NCBI RefSeq assembly: GCF_020422885.1 | Contig: NZ_CP084622.1 | Span: 3,057,001-3,121,000 of the forward strand | Origin: Mesobacillus sp. S13 | GTDB taxonomy: Bacteria; Bacillota; Bacilli; Bacillales; Cytobacillaceae | Reading direction: 5' to 3' | DNA: 64,000 nt | In this document: positions 51,297 through 59,721 of the stretch, in pieces | How positions within the stretch are numbered: the stretch's first letter is position 1 | Layout of the letters: each line of letters begins with the position of its first letter | Notes under the pieces: generated by a model | Told to the model about the DNA's origin: nothing | Seen by the model: the letters and a program-made list of their open reading frames with translations, nothing else | Database searches by the model: none | Position numbers and translations under genes: made by a program

Positions 51297-52574
51297 TTAG
51301 ATCCATCCTCTGAATCGGCTGGCTTCAGCCATTTTGCGGACACCGACCATATAGGCAGCAAGACGCATGTCTACCCTGCGTGTCTGGGCAGTATCATAGA
51401 TGCTGTCAAAAGATTTTACCATAACCTTTTCAAGCTTTTCTTCCACTTCTTCTTCTGTCCAGTAATAACCCTGGTTGTTTTGGACCCATTCAAAGTAAGA
51501 AACTGTTACGCCGCCTGCAGAAGCGAGTACATCCGGAACGAGCAGGATGCCGCGTTCTGTAAGGATTTCTGTTGCTTCCAGCGTCGTTGGACCGTTTGCA
51601 GCCTCAACAACGATACTTGCCCTGATATTGTGGGCATTTTCTTCCGTAATCTGATTTTCTATCGCAGCCGGAACGAGAATGTCACAATCAAGTTCCAACA
51701 ATTCTTTATTTGTTATTGTATTATTGAATAATTTGGTTACTGTACCAAAACTGTCACGACGGTCAAGTAAGTAATCAATATCAAGTCCTTCAGGATCATG
51801 GAGCCCACCATAAGCATCAGAAATACCGATTATTTTCGCTCCCGCATCGTGCATGAACTTTGCTAAGTAGCTTCCGGCATTACCGAATCCCTGGACGACA
51901 ACTCTTGCGCCTTCAAGTTCAATTCCCTTTTTCTTTGCAGCTTCGCGGATACAAATTGTAACCCCTTTTGCTGTTGCTGATTCACGACCATGTGAACCAC
52001 CGAGTACCAGCGGCTTGCCTGTAATGAATCCTGGAGAGTTAAATTCATCTATACGGCTGTATTCATCCATCATCCAAGCCATAATCTGCGAGTTTGTGAA
52101 AACATCAGGTGCCGGGATGTCTTTTGTTGGTCCTACGATCTGACTGATCGCACGAACATATCCCCGGCTCAATCGTTCCAGTTCCCTAAATGACATGTCG
52201 CGAGGATCACAAACGATCCCGCCTTTACCGCCGCCGTACGGCAGATCGACGATGCCGCATTTCAAACTCATCCAGATTGATAAGGCTTTTACTTCTTTCT
52301 CTGATACGTTTGGATGGAAACGTATTCCTCCCTTTGTTGGACCCACTGCATCATTGTGCTGCGCCCGGTAGCCAGTAAAGACTTTAACAGATCCGTCATC
52401 CATTCTGACAGGAATTTTCACTGTCATCATTCTGAGCGGCTCCTTTAAAAGCTCAAAAACCTCATCTGGGTATCCGAGTTTTTCCAAAGCCTTGTGAATA
52501 ACAGTTTGTGTAGATCGTAAGACGTCATGTTTGTCTTCTTTATTTGGATTTTCATTACCGTTTGCGGCTACCAT
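51297..52574 (-). CDS. gudB: NAD-specific glutamate dehydrogenase GudB
   Basis: Oxidises glutamate to 2-oxoglutarate and ammonia. 425 residues from ATG at 52574 (AGGAGG). Contains the catalytic Lys in KCGIVDLPYGGGKGGI (about 108-120) and the Rossmann GFGNAGS (about 224). The stretch EKEVKALSIWMSLKCG is the active form; it lacks the tandem duplication seen in the cryptic GudB of B. subtilis 168. A likely CcpA site lies upstream. Confidence 0.95.
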   Translation of the reverse strand: MVAANGNENPNKEDKHDVLRSTQTVIHKALEKLGYPDEVFELLKEPLRMMTVKIPVRMDDGSVKVFTGYRAQHNDAVGPTKGGIRFHPNVSEKEVKALSIWMSLKCGIVDLPYGGGKGGIVCDPRDMSFRELERLSRGYVRAISQIVGPTKDIPAPDVFTNSQIMAWMMDEYSRIDEFNSPGFITGKPLVLGGSHGRESATAKGVTICIREAAKKKGIELEGARVVVQGFGNAGSYLAKFMHDAGAKIIGISDAYGGLHDPEGLDIDYLLDRRDSFGTVTKLFNNTITNKELLELDCDILVPAAIENQITEENAHNIRASIVVEAANGPTTLEATEILTERGILLVPDVLASAGGVTVSYFEWVQNNQGYYWTEEEVEEKLEKVMVKSFDSIYDTAQTRRVDMRLAAYMVGVRKMAEASRFRGWI

Positions 52575-52691
52575 TGATAAACCTCCTAAATCACTTTTGC
52601 GGATGTTGTCTGCTTTCATGGATTAGTATACACCTTTGGATATTTTATGCAAGAAGAAAAAAACAGTTTTCCGCTTTTTTTGATTATTAAA

Positions 52692-52705
52692 TGAAAACGC
52701 TACCA
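52692..52705. promoter_or_regulatory. Candidate CcpA-binding cre site upstream of gudB
   Basis: TGAAAACGCTACCA matches cre (TGWAANCGNTNWCA) at all defined positions but one. About 118 bp upstream of the start, and between a possible -35 TTGAAT and an AT-rich -10 (TAATAA), so CcpA could block the promoter. Confidence 0.55.
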
Positions 52706-52898
52706 TTCAAGCCCTTATTATTATTGACTTAATAATAAATTGACTGAATAATAAGACATTCCTAGGTAAAAAAGCTTTATTTTTATCGTCCTCTCGAGAG
52801 ATAAACACAGCAGTAATATTCCCTTCGGCCATCGGATATTTCCGCTTAAGGGACTTAGCCTGAAAACACTGCTTAAACACTTTCCCATTAAAAAAAGC

Positions 52899-52942
52899 CG
52901 AAACCTATCCATTATTTTATAAAATAATGGACTAGGTTTTCG
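52899..52942 (-). terminator. Terminator overlapping the 3' end of mecB
   Basis: AAACCTA-CCATTATTTTAT / ATAAAATAATGG-TAGGTTT stem, with T7 on the minus strand; its upstream arm lies within the last codons of mecB. Confidence 0.8.
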
Positions 52943-53496
52943 ACTGCACGTTCTTCCATAATCTCGTTCCCATACTCGAGCAGTCTATGGATGCTCAATA
53001 TTGATGGAACTCCGTATTCTGCCATTAAAGACACCGTCATATTGACCTCATCAGGCAATATTCCATTCATAAGCAAATAATAATGGTCATTCATGGAATG
53101 CAGGCTTCCTCCAATAATACCGGCATCCAAGAGTCTCTTTGCCAGCTGGATCACATCTTCGATATCATTGAATTCAAACAGTATGTCTTCGCTTCCATCG
53201 ACGGTTACCTGCATTTCTATAATTCCATCATCGAACTGTTCTTCATCTTCATCTTGTTCGATCATAGTAACGATCATGACCATCCCCTGGGCATGCAGTG
53301 AAAAGATCTCAACTGCAACTGAACCAATGATCTCCAAATCGAATTCCTCGCTGGCTTCCTCGAGCATATCATGAAAAAGCTGGTGCCACTTCAACGAATC
53401 CTTCCATATATCTTCTTTGGTCAATCCCCGATCGGATAAATCATCTATCGTAAGGAATATCTTAATCTTATTGTTGGTTAATCGTTCCAAGCGCAT
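52912..53496 (-). CDS. mecB: Adaptor protein MecA family (MecB)
   Basis: 194 residues, the length of MecB, from ATG at 53496 (GGGGG 6-7 nt upstream; ATG at 53502 is too close to the site). N-terminal MRLERLTNNKIKIFLTIDDL, a Glu/Asp-rich linker (about 95-112), and the C-terminal ClpC-binding domain. MecB targets substrates to ClpCP. Next to gudB as B. subtilis ypbH. Confidence 0.92.
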   Translation of the reverse strand: MRLERLTNNKIKIFLTIDDLSDRGLTKEDIWKDSLKWHQLFHDMLEEASEEFDLEIIGSVAVEIFSLHAQGMVMIVTMIEQDEDEEQFDDGIIEMQVTVDGSEDILFEFNDIEDVIQLAKRLLDAGIIGGSLHSMNDHYYLLMNGILPDEVNMTVSLMAEYGVPSILSIHRLLEYGNEIMEERAVENLVHYFIK

Positions 53497-53560
53497 AATC
53501 ATGCCCCCTGCCATCGCAAAGCTCTTATTGTAGTTTATGAAAATATCGCAGGTTGGTGAG

Positions 53561-54472
53561 TTATTTCAATTGATCGATGCGCTTTTTCAACCATTTTTCC
53601 CATTCGGCTCTTGTCATTCCTACCAAGTACTCCCGATATTCTTCTTGCAGCTCTAAAGGCATGGAGTCAATCGCGATCCCACCGAGCCCAATCATAAGAT
53701 CGGGAAAAGTCTTATTCATCTCTTGGGCAAGCTCCAATGTTGCCTTTCTATTTTCTTCAAGAGTGCAGGAGAAGAAAAGAAATTTGGGTTTGATCTTTTC
53801 CACAACTACCTCTAGATCATTCTCAGCAAGACTTGTGCCAAGGAAGATAACCTCAAAGCCTTTTCGCCTTAGATAAAGCGTATAGATTAGCAAGCCTAGT
53901 TCATGTTTCTCGCCAGGCCCGCAAACCGCAATAGACTTTGGAAGGAATGTGCTATGCGGAAAAGAATTAGATAATCCTTCTATTCGAGAACGTATAAAGG
54001 ATGAAGCAAAATGCTCATGTGCAGTCGTTATACTTCCCTCTTCCCATAAATCGCCCACTTTAATCAAAATAGGACCCAATAAATCAATAACAGTTTTATC
54101 TATTGTATATAGACTAAAGGCTTGATTGATTAATTCATGCGCTTTGGTGCTGTCGAACTCCAGAAGTGCTGCCAGCAGCTTGTCCCCTATTTCATCTGCC
54201 TGGTCCCTCTTTGGCACTTCAGCCTTCTCCATTGATAAAGAGGAATTTTCAAGCAAAGAAACGGCCTGGCTAATTGTAAAGCCTTGATTGATTTTTGAAA
54301 TCAGCCACCTTAGTATTTCTACATGTTCCTCGGTATATAATCGGTGAGCAGATTCATTTCTAACTGGGGCAATCATCTGATATCTTCTTTCCCAGGCCCT
54401 GAGTGTTCCTGCCTGGATATTAAGCATTCTGGATACTGCCTTAATATTGTATTTTCCTGGATCATTCCCCAT
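53561..54472 (-). CDS. MerR-type transcriptional regulator with a B12-binding domain (CarH/LitR-like)
   Basis: 303 residues in three parts: a MerR helix-turn-helix (about 8-75, NIKAVSRMLNIQAGTLRAWERRYQ), a helical linker (about 95-165), and a Rossmann-like B12-binding domain (about 178-300). The linker holds W143, E153 and H154, exactly the W-x9-EH motif of adenosylcobalamin light sensors (CarH), and H190 in PGEKHELGL fits the lower cobalt ligand. Family members repress DNA in the dark and release it on light. Not present in the B. subtilis neighbourhood; stands between mecB and ypbG. Confidence 0.85.
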   Translation of the reverse strand: MGNDPGKYNIKAVSRMLNIQAGTLRAWERRYQMIAPVRNESAHRLYTEEHVEILRWLISKINQGFTISQAVSLLENSSLSMEKAEVPKRDQADEIGDKLLAALLEFDSTKAHELINQAFSLYTIDKTVIDLLGPILIKVGDLWEEGSITTAHEHFASSFIRSRIEGLSNSFPHSTFLPKSIAVCGPGEKHELGLLIYTLYLRRKGFEVIFLGTSLAENDLEVVVEKIKPKFLFFSCTLEENRKATLELAQEMNKTFPDLMIGLGGIAIDSMPLELQEEYREYLVGMTRAEWEKWLKKRIDQLK

Positions 54473-54536
54473 ACTAAAACCTCCGTTATTACCTGTATTA
54501 CCGATTATATCCGTGTTTTGGATCAGCTGTAAAACT

Positions 54537-55325
54537 TCAATCTGCTTGCTTGGAGTCTGAAACCAAAGTAATTAAATGCGTCTCAGCCCTGGCTCCGAGT
54601 CGAAGAGGGACTCCTGTGGTTCCATAGCCATTGCTGGTCAGAACCTTAGCGCCATTGTTCTCTTTGATTCCGCCTAATTCATAAGGGCCGAACCCAAATA
54701 TCCTGATTTGTCCCCCGTGAGTATGACCGCTCAAAACAAGGCGGATATCATATTCTGGCTTTAGGGTGTTAGCAATGGCAGGGTTATGGCTAACAAGGAT
54801 TTTGAAACCTTCTTCCTCCGCATCCCGTAACGCCAAATCCAGCCTGCTTTTACCAAGGCTTAAATCATCTATACCCAAGATGTGCATGACATCCCCTGAT
54901 CTAGATTCAAATTTAACTGCAGTATTGTCCAGCACTTTCACACCCAGGTGGTACAAAAGAGAGTCAAGTTCATGTGAATTGAATTCATAATCATTGTTTC
55001 CCCATACGAAAAAAACCGGGGCGATCCTTTTCAATTTTTCAATATTAACCGATATCCTCTCCAAGGGCACGCCTTTTTCAGCCAGGTCACCCCCAATGAT
55101 CACAAGGTCGGCCTTTCCCTTCACCTCTGAGATGATCGAATCTTGAATAATTCGCTTATGGACATCTGAGATAAAAAAGATTTTGACTGACCCAAAGCTT
55201 TCCGGAAAATCCTTCAATGTGATTTCCTGCTCAAGCACTCTGTCAGCAAATGCCTGACGATACATATATAGTAAAAGGAAGCTGCCAAACAGCAGCATTC
55301 CAACTATGAAAAAAACAATCTCCAT
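54537..55325 (-). CDS. ypbG: Metallophosphoesterase with N-terminal membrane anchor
   Basis: 262 residues. Membrane helix (about 2-22), then the calcineurin-like phosphoesterase motifs: DVHKR (about 54), GGDLAEKGV (about 77), WGNNDYE (about 108) and GHTHGGQ (about 200). Active site faces outside or the membrane surface; the substrate is unknown. Bacillus YpbG family. Confidence 0.88.
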   Translation of the reverse strand: MEIVFFIVGMLLFGSFLLLYMYRQAFADRVLEQEITLKDFPESFGSVKIFFISDVHKRIIQDSIISEVKGKADLVIIGGDLAEKGVPLERISVNIEKLKRIAPVFFVWGNNDYEFNSHELDSLLYHLGVKVLDNTAVKFESRSGDVMHILGIDDLSLGKSRLDLALRDAEEEGFKILVSHNPAIANTLKPEYDIRLVLSGHTHGGQIRIFGFGPYELGGIKENNGAKVLTSNGYGTTGVPLRLGARAETHLITLVSDSKQAD

Positions 55326-55348
55326 TTTTTCCTCCCGCCATTCTTTAT

Positions 55349-55729
55349 CTAGCTTTCATTTCCGTCCTCTGGTAAGCTACATGACATCATACCATAAAGC
55401 AAACAGAAAACGAAAAAAATTGCTGTCTCCCAAACACCCACGGGCAATAGCAAAAAAAAGAAGCCTAAACAGGTGAAGGCTAAAACAATATCTGATCCTA
55501 ACCCCTTTTCACCTTTAATCGTCCGTATGATTCCAACTCCCCCATCTCGGAGCAGCCCCCCGATTGCATACATCCCGAAAACAAGAGCTACTGCACTGGC
55601 AAGGAACTCAATTGGATGTAAAATAAATTCTCCCAGAAACTCTACGGATGGAATGACAGCAGTCAGTGACATGATGAACATGTAACCACACAACAGTCCA
55701 ATGACCAGTCTGAAAACTTTCCAAAGCAT
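55349..55729 (-). CDS. Small membrane protein, unknown
   Basis: 126 residues from ATG at 55729 with GGGAGG at 7 nt; a longer ORF form is not supported. Three or four hydrophobic helices (about 6-28, 45-62, 80-115) and a short acidic end. No domain I recognise. About 20 bp upstream of ypbG, so likely the same operon. Confidence 0.7.
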   Translation of the reverse strand: MLWKVFRLVIGLLCGYMFIMSLTAVIPSVEFLGEFILHPIEFLASAVALVFGMYAIGGLLRDGGVGIIRTIKGEKGLGSDIVLAFTCLGFFFLLLPVGVWETAIFFVFCLLYGMMSCSLPEDGNES

Positions 55730-55785
55730 ACAAAAACCTCCCATACACAATGTATGAAAGGCCCTTGTCTTTATTTCCGTATTAA

Positions 55786-55903
55786 GAAAAGCGGAAGCGC
55801 CTTGGTCAGCACAGAAAAGCGTTGGAGGGCCGACTAGTGAAGTCGCTCTTTAACTTCATTAAGCGGACCGAAACGTCTCGAGGTGCTAGGCGCTGGAGCT
55901 GGA
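55786..55903. repeat. Bacillus-type dispersed repeat
   Basis: About 118 bp beginning GAAAAGCGGAAGCGCCTTGG and ending GGCGCTGGAGCTGGA, with GCGCC inverted ends and an inner hairpin (AAGTCGCTCTTTAACTTCATT area). Looks like a common Bacillus intergenic repeat; a degenerate piece is at 10464. Confidence 0.7.
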
Positions 55904-55946
55904 CATTTTCTCGAAGTAAAAGATTATCCTACTTCTCTTTGAAAAA

Positions 55947-56579
55947 TCAAACCTCGTGGATATCCAGAATGCGGAATCCAGACTCTTCCAGCTTCTTAAC
56001 GAATTTATCAATATTGTCTTTCTTTTCAATTTTCATGACAATCCTGCGGACAAGCTTATCTGTTTCATCAAAAGTGACCAATGAAATGATATGCTCGTGG
56101 AACTGATGGGCGATATCAGCCAGCCTTGCGATACGGCCTTCCGTTTCCACAGAAGTAAACGCAATCCTGACACCCTCTCTATGTACACCAAAAGCACTCT
56201 GGAATTGGTCCAGAGCATCAGAGCGTGTTACAGCTCCCTGGAATTTCCCCTTTTCATCGACAACCGCCATAAGAGGGATATCCTTTAATTTAACCAATGT
56301 GCTTTCGAAAATCTCAATGCCATGCAGGATTTGTTCCTGAAGGCAAAGTACGTCAGCAGCAACCTTGGTCTGGAGGAAATCATCCTTCTCTCCCCCTGCC
56401 TTGAAGTATTCCTGATAGATGCCGTATCTTGTGACCACACCTGCATATTGATCGCCATCGAGTACAGGTACACCATCAATTTCATTTCCATCAAGCTTTT
56501 CAAGAACACTTTGCAATGATTCGTCCAGTTGCGCTGTAATACATTTATACTTCGGAATCATGATACTTTTAACAAACAT
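55947..56579 (-). CDS. CBS-domain protein with C-terminal ACT-like domain
   Basis: 210 residues from ATG at 56579 with GAGGTGAATG; a longer ORF is not supported. Two CBS domains in tandem (about 5-62 and 80-135) and an ACT-like fold at the end (about 138-205, with HIISLVTFDETDKLVRRIVMKIE). Probably binds adenine nucleotides; partner unknown. Divergent from cotJABC. Confidence 0.8.
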   Translation of the reverse strand: MFVKSIMIPKYKCITAQLDESLQSVLEKLDGNEIDGVPVLDGDQYAGVVTRYGIYQEYFKAGGEKDDFLQTKVAADVLCLQEQILHGIEIFESTLVKLKDIPLMAVVDEKGKFQGAVTRSDALDQFQSAFGVHREGVRIAFTSVETEGRIARLADIAHQFHEHIISLVTFDETDKLVRRIVMKIEKKDNIDKFVKKLEESGFRILDIHEV

Positions 56580-56685
56580 TCCATTCACCTCGAATTTTAA
56601 AGTACTGCCCTGCCTTATATATTTCTGCATTGCCGCAAAAATCCCTTCTTTCACAGATAAATTTAACATGAAATAATATTTTGCT

Positions 56686-56693
56686 CATAAAAT
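56686..56693 (+). promoter_or_regulatory. Candidate SigE -10 element of cotJABC
   Basis: CATAAAAT fits the SigE -10 (CATACAnT), and sits just before the TTG start and GAGGAGG site. I could not find a good -35, so this is weak. Confidence 0.3.
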
Positions 56694-56724
56694 GAAATGA
56701 AGTTTATATAGAGGAGGGCTTAAC

Positions 56725-56955
56725 TTGTCTAAATTCAGAAGAACATGGTATCCATACGCCAGTCCCTTCGACCCCTGTCCGCCGATCAAGGCGAAAACGT
56801 ATTCCACTCCGCCGAATTTATTTCTGGGCTTCCAGCCGCCCAATCTTGAACAGTTCACGCCAATGCAGGCATTAAGAACAGGGACACTCTGGAAGGTTTT
56901 CTATGATCCTTGGTATTCACCTTATGAGGCACCAAGGGAGGGTGATCATTCATGA
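56725..56955 (+). CDS. cotJA: Spore coat protein CotJA
   Basis: 76 residues, rich in Pro, Phe and Tyr (WYPYASPFDPCPPIKAK). TTG start at 56725 after GAGGAGGGC. First gene of cotJABC; overlaps cotJB by 4 bp. A spore coat component under mother-cell control in Bacillus. Confidence 0.9.
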   Translation: MSKFRRTWYPYASPFDPCPPIKAKTYSTPPNLFLGFQPPNLEQFTPMQALRTGTLWKVFYDPWYSPYEAPREGDHS

Positions 56956-57212
56956 AACAATTACCCAAGGAATTTTATGCAGCCATGGAAGAACTTCAGG
57001 CAGTAGATTTTGTTCTCGTGGACCTTACACTATACTTAGACACCCATCCAGAGGATTATGAAGCCATCAATCAGTTCAACCAGTTCGCTAAAGAAAGACG
57101 CCGATTGAAGAAAGTTGTTGAAAGTATGTATGGACCTCTCCAGCAATTCGGCAACAGCTATTCAGGTTATCCGTGGAATTGGGATGACAGTCCTTGGCCA
57201 TGGCAGGTCTAA
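56952..57212 (+). CDS. cotJB: Spore coat protein CotJB
   Basis: 86 residues; helical with FYAAMEELQAVDFVLVDLTLYLDTHPEDYEA near the start and a Trp/Gly/Pro-rich end (YPWNWDDSPWPWQV). Second gene of cotJABC. Confidence 0.92.
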   Translation: MKQLPKEFYAAMEELQAVDFVLVDLTLYLDTHPEDYEAINQFNQFAKERRRLKKVVESMYGPLQQFGNSYSGYPWNWDDSPWPWQV

Positions 57213-57238
57213 ACTAAAATTAGGAGGGGGTAAGGAAC

Positions 57239-57808
57239 ATGTGGCTTTATGAAAAGAAATTGCAATATCCCGTAAAAGTAAGCACCTGTAATCCCACGCT
57301 CGCCAAATTCCTTGTTGAGCAATATGGGGGAGCCGACGGCGAATTGGCCGCGGCACTCAGATACTTAAATCAGCGTTATACGATTCCTGATAAAGTAATA
57401 GGCCTATTGACCGATATTGGCACCGAAGAATTCGCCCATTTGGAAATGATTGCAACGATGATTTATAAACTAACAAAAGATGCAACTCCAGAACAAATGA
57501 AACAAGCTGGACTTGATGCACACTATGCGAATCATGACAGTGCCCTTTTTTATCATAATGCTGCAGGGGTTCCGTGGACCGCATCCTATATTGCCGCTAA
57601 GGGTGATCCAATCGCCGATTTATATGAAGACATAGCAGCCGAAGAAAAAGCGAGGGCAACTTATCAGTGGATCATCAATATGAGCGATGATCCTGACCTA
57701 AACGATGGGTTAAGATTCTTACGCGAAAGGGAGATCATCCATTCTCAGCGCTTCCGGGAAGCTGTGGAAATCATCAAGGAGGATCAGGGCAAGAAGAAGA
57801 TCTTCTAA
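57239..57808 (+). CDS. cotJC: Spore coat manganese catalase CotJC
   Basis: 189 residues. Four-helix ferritin-like fold with the Glu/His metal ligands: E in GADGELAAALRYLNQR (about 40), EEFAHLEM (about 62-70), the E in EDIAAEEKARATY (about 130) and the H in REIIHSQRF (about 163). Detoxifies peroxide in the coat. GGAGGGGG ribosome binding site. Confidence 0.93.
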   Translation: MWLYEKKLQYPVKVSTCNPTLAKFLVEQYGGADGELAAALRYLNQRYTIPDKVIGLLTDIGTEEFAHLEMIATMIYKLTKDATPEQMKQAGLDAHYANHDSALFYHNAAGVPWTASYIAAKGDPIADLYEDIAAEEKARATYQWIINMSDDPDLNDGLRFLREREIIHSQRFREAVEIIKEDQGKKKIF

Positions 57809-57814
57809 ACAGGC

Positions 57815-57839
57815 AGAAGCATCCGCATTGGATGCTTCT
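57815..57839. terminator. Bidirectional terminator between cotJC and ypbF
   Basis: AGAAGCATCC / GGATGCTTCT stem between two converging genes; TTATTTATTTT on the plus side. Confidence 0.7.
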
Positions 57840-58297
57840 TATTTATTTTCATGAAACAGATTGATATCAAACTGTTTCTTCATCATATCAAAAACAATAT
57901 GGCGATTTTTCCATTCCTCTTCTTTTTTCCAGAGATCCTTACTTCGGTCTACTATTTCACAACGGAGTGCCTGATATTCCTTTTCTGCCTTTTCGCGCTT
58001 CTCTTTCAGTAGGATCATAAATCCGTAGGTTCCTACCGTTAAAATGAGGAAATATAGATTTGCGGAATTCTGGACATAAACGGAAAATATCTCAGCGAAC
58101 GAATAGGAATACGGCTTCAGAACCGTTATATAAAGATAGTAAAAGTAAATGGTAATCAATCCTATCGTTGCCCATACGGATAAAAGATGCCTAGATTTAA
58201 AGCGGTCGAACTTTTTCTTGCGGTCGATTAAATTCTGCAGCATCCTTTTTGTCGCTGGATCTGTCCGGTCATCCAGATTGATGATTTCTTGTTCCAT
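57839..58297 (-). CDS. ypbF: YpbF family membrane protein (DUF2663)
   Basis: 152 residues with two membrane helices (about 38-60 and 76-97) and charged ends with coiled-coil character (KEKREKAEKEYQALR). Matches B. subtilis YpbF in length and place. Function unknown. Confidence 0.82.
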   Translation of the reverse strand: MEQEIINLDDRTDPATKRMLQNLIDRKKKFDRFKSRHLLSVWATIGLITIYFYYLYITVLKPYSYSFAEIFSVYVQNSANLYFLILTVGTYGFMILLKEKREKAEKEYQALRCEIVDRSKDLWKKEEEWKNRHIVFDMMKKQFDINLFHENK

Positions 58298-58381
58298 GGC
58301 AAGCCCTCCCCTTTATACCATTTTTATGAACTTGTCCATGGAGATATGAATATTGTACAAAAAAAGTCATCAATCAAAAAA

Positions 58382-58402
58382 AGCCGGGAGTTCACTCCGG
58401 CT
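58382..58402 (-). terminator. Terminator after ypbE
   Basis: AGCCGGGAGT / ACTCCGGCT stem (one mismatch), then T7 on the minus strand. Confidence 0.8.
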
Positions 58403-59126
58403 AATGTTTGATCGGTATTTTCAATACTTGTCCTGCTTGAATCTCATTGCCCTGGATGTTGTTTGCTTTTTTGATGATCGGGATTCCATCCTGGGATTTA
58501 TAGTAGGTCATTGCTACTCTGAACAAAGTTTCATTCGGTTTTACGGTATGATAGATGATCTCTTCACTGCTTTCGGCTGCTTTTTCATCTGCTGCTGTGG
58601 TATCTGCTGCAATGGCTGGTTCTTGTTCGGTCTCAGCGGAGGCTGGTACCGCTGTTTTCCCGCCTTCTTTTTCCTCATCACCAACTGGTGCTTCCACCGT
58701 GTTTTTGTCCCCGCTGCTTGAAGGAGCCGGTCCGGCTGTGACAACATCAATCCCATCCGGATTGGCAATTTCCTCATAGGAAGGTGCTTCCTGATCCGTT
58801 TCCTGTTCCTTACTATTTGTATCATCCTTGCTTTCTACCTTGATTGTTTCTACCCCAGCACGTTCCAGGCTCTTATTTAAAGGCATCTTATTGCTATCCA
58901 GGTAAGAGAGGATGCTGAAAAATGATATAGGGAGCAGGATGAAAAACAGAGCCATCAGCCTGATGACCGGATATTTCACCTTCACTTTTGTTTTTTTCTG
59001 TTTTTGCCTGTGCATCTCACTTCTTGGTGGAAGCGATTCTTTTTTTTCAATGATGTTCTCGGATTTGCGCTCAACTCTTTTTCTAAGCCGCTCCGCCTGG
59101 TCCCTGATAGGTTTTTCCTTATTCAC
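58401..59126 (-). CDS. ypbE: LysM-domain protein YpbE
   Basis: 241 residues from GTG at 59126, 8 nt after GGGGG, overlapping the ypbD end by 8 bp; ATG at 59150 is an alternative. Basic N-terminus, one membrane helix (about 56-76), a long Glu/Ala/Pro/Thr linker, and a C-terminal LysM (about 190-241, YHTVKPNETLFRVAM). Probably displayed on the wall side. Length matches B. subtilis YpbE. Confidence 0.88.
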   Translation of the reverse strand: MNKEKPIRDQAERLRKRVERKSENIIEKKESLPPRSEMHRQKQKKTKVKVKYPVIRLMALFFILLPISFFSILSYLDSNKMPLNKSLERAGVETIKVESKDDTNSKEQETDQEAPSYEEIANPDGIDVVTAGPAPSSSGDKNTVEAPVGDEEKEGGKTAVPASAETEQEPAIAADTTAADEKAAESSEEIIYHTVKPNETLFRVAMTYYKSQDGIPIIKKANNIQGNEIQAGQVLKIPIKH

Positions 59127-59721
59127 TGTCTGTACCCCCAACTGTTGCATGAGTCCTGAATTTAATAATCAAACCTAAGATAAAATCTATGAAAAAGTGC
59201 ATCACGATTGTAACTAGAAGATTATCGGTCACCATATAAATATAGCCAATTAAGAAACTCAGTAAAATGATATTTGTAAACAAAAACCAATTGAACAGAT
59301 AACGATAATGAACGACTGCGAAAATGATGCTCGATATGATTAATCCAGTATTCGTCTGGATGACTCCTCTAAAAAGTATTTCCTCACTTATTGCCACCAT
59401 TGCCGCAATAAGCATAATTTGAATGATACTTCTATTTTTGAAAATCCTTTCGTTCAAGCCGCCATCGTCATAATAGGATTTAGGCAGATATTTCATGAGG
59501 ATGAAGTCCATAACTACAACTGCGGCCCCCGCAGTGAGACCAATTGACAATATGCTCCAATCTCTCCAAATAAATATTTCTTTGAATTCATTTAAGCTAT
59601 CAAACAATATCATACCTAATATACCCGATATCGTTAATAGTAATATTTGCGTAGCAACCAAGTGGAAAAGTAGTTCTTTTTCAGTAAGCCCTGCCACAGT
59701 TTCCTTATATTGATTTTTCAT
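59119..59721 (-). CDS. ypbD: CPBP-family intramembrane metalloprotease
   Basis: 200 residues. Polytopic, with the EEILFRGV motif (E113, E114, R118) and AVVHYRYLFNW (His near 137) of the CPBP (Abi) family. Substrate unknown. Overlaps recQ and ypbE by a few bases, so it is part of the ypbB-recQ-ypbD-ypbE coupled run. Confidence 0.88.
   Translation of the reverse strand: MKNQYKETVAGLTEKELLFHLVATQILLLTISGILGMILFDSLNEFKEIFIWRDWSILSIGLTAGAAVVVMDFILMKYLPKSYYDDGGLNERIFKNRSIIQIMLIAAMVAISEEILFRGVIQTNTGLIISSIIFAVVHYRYLFNWFLFTNIILLSFLIGYIYMVTDNLLVTIVMHFFIDFILGLIIKFRTHATVGGTDSE

Noticed and set aside
52721..52912. Minus-strand ORF between gudB and mecB
   Set aside because: Lies mostly over the mecB terminator and the intergenic region, without a ribosome binding site.
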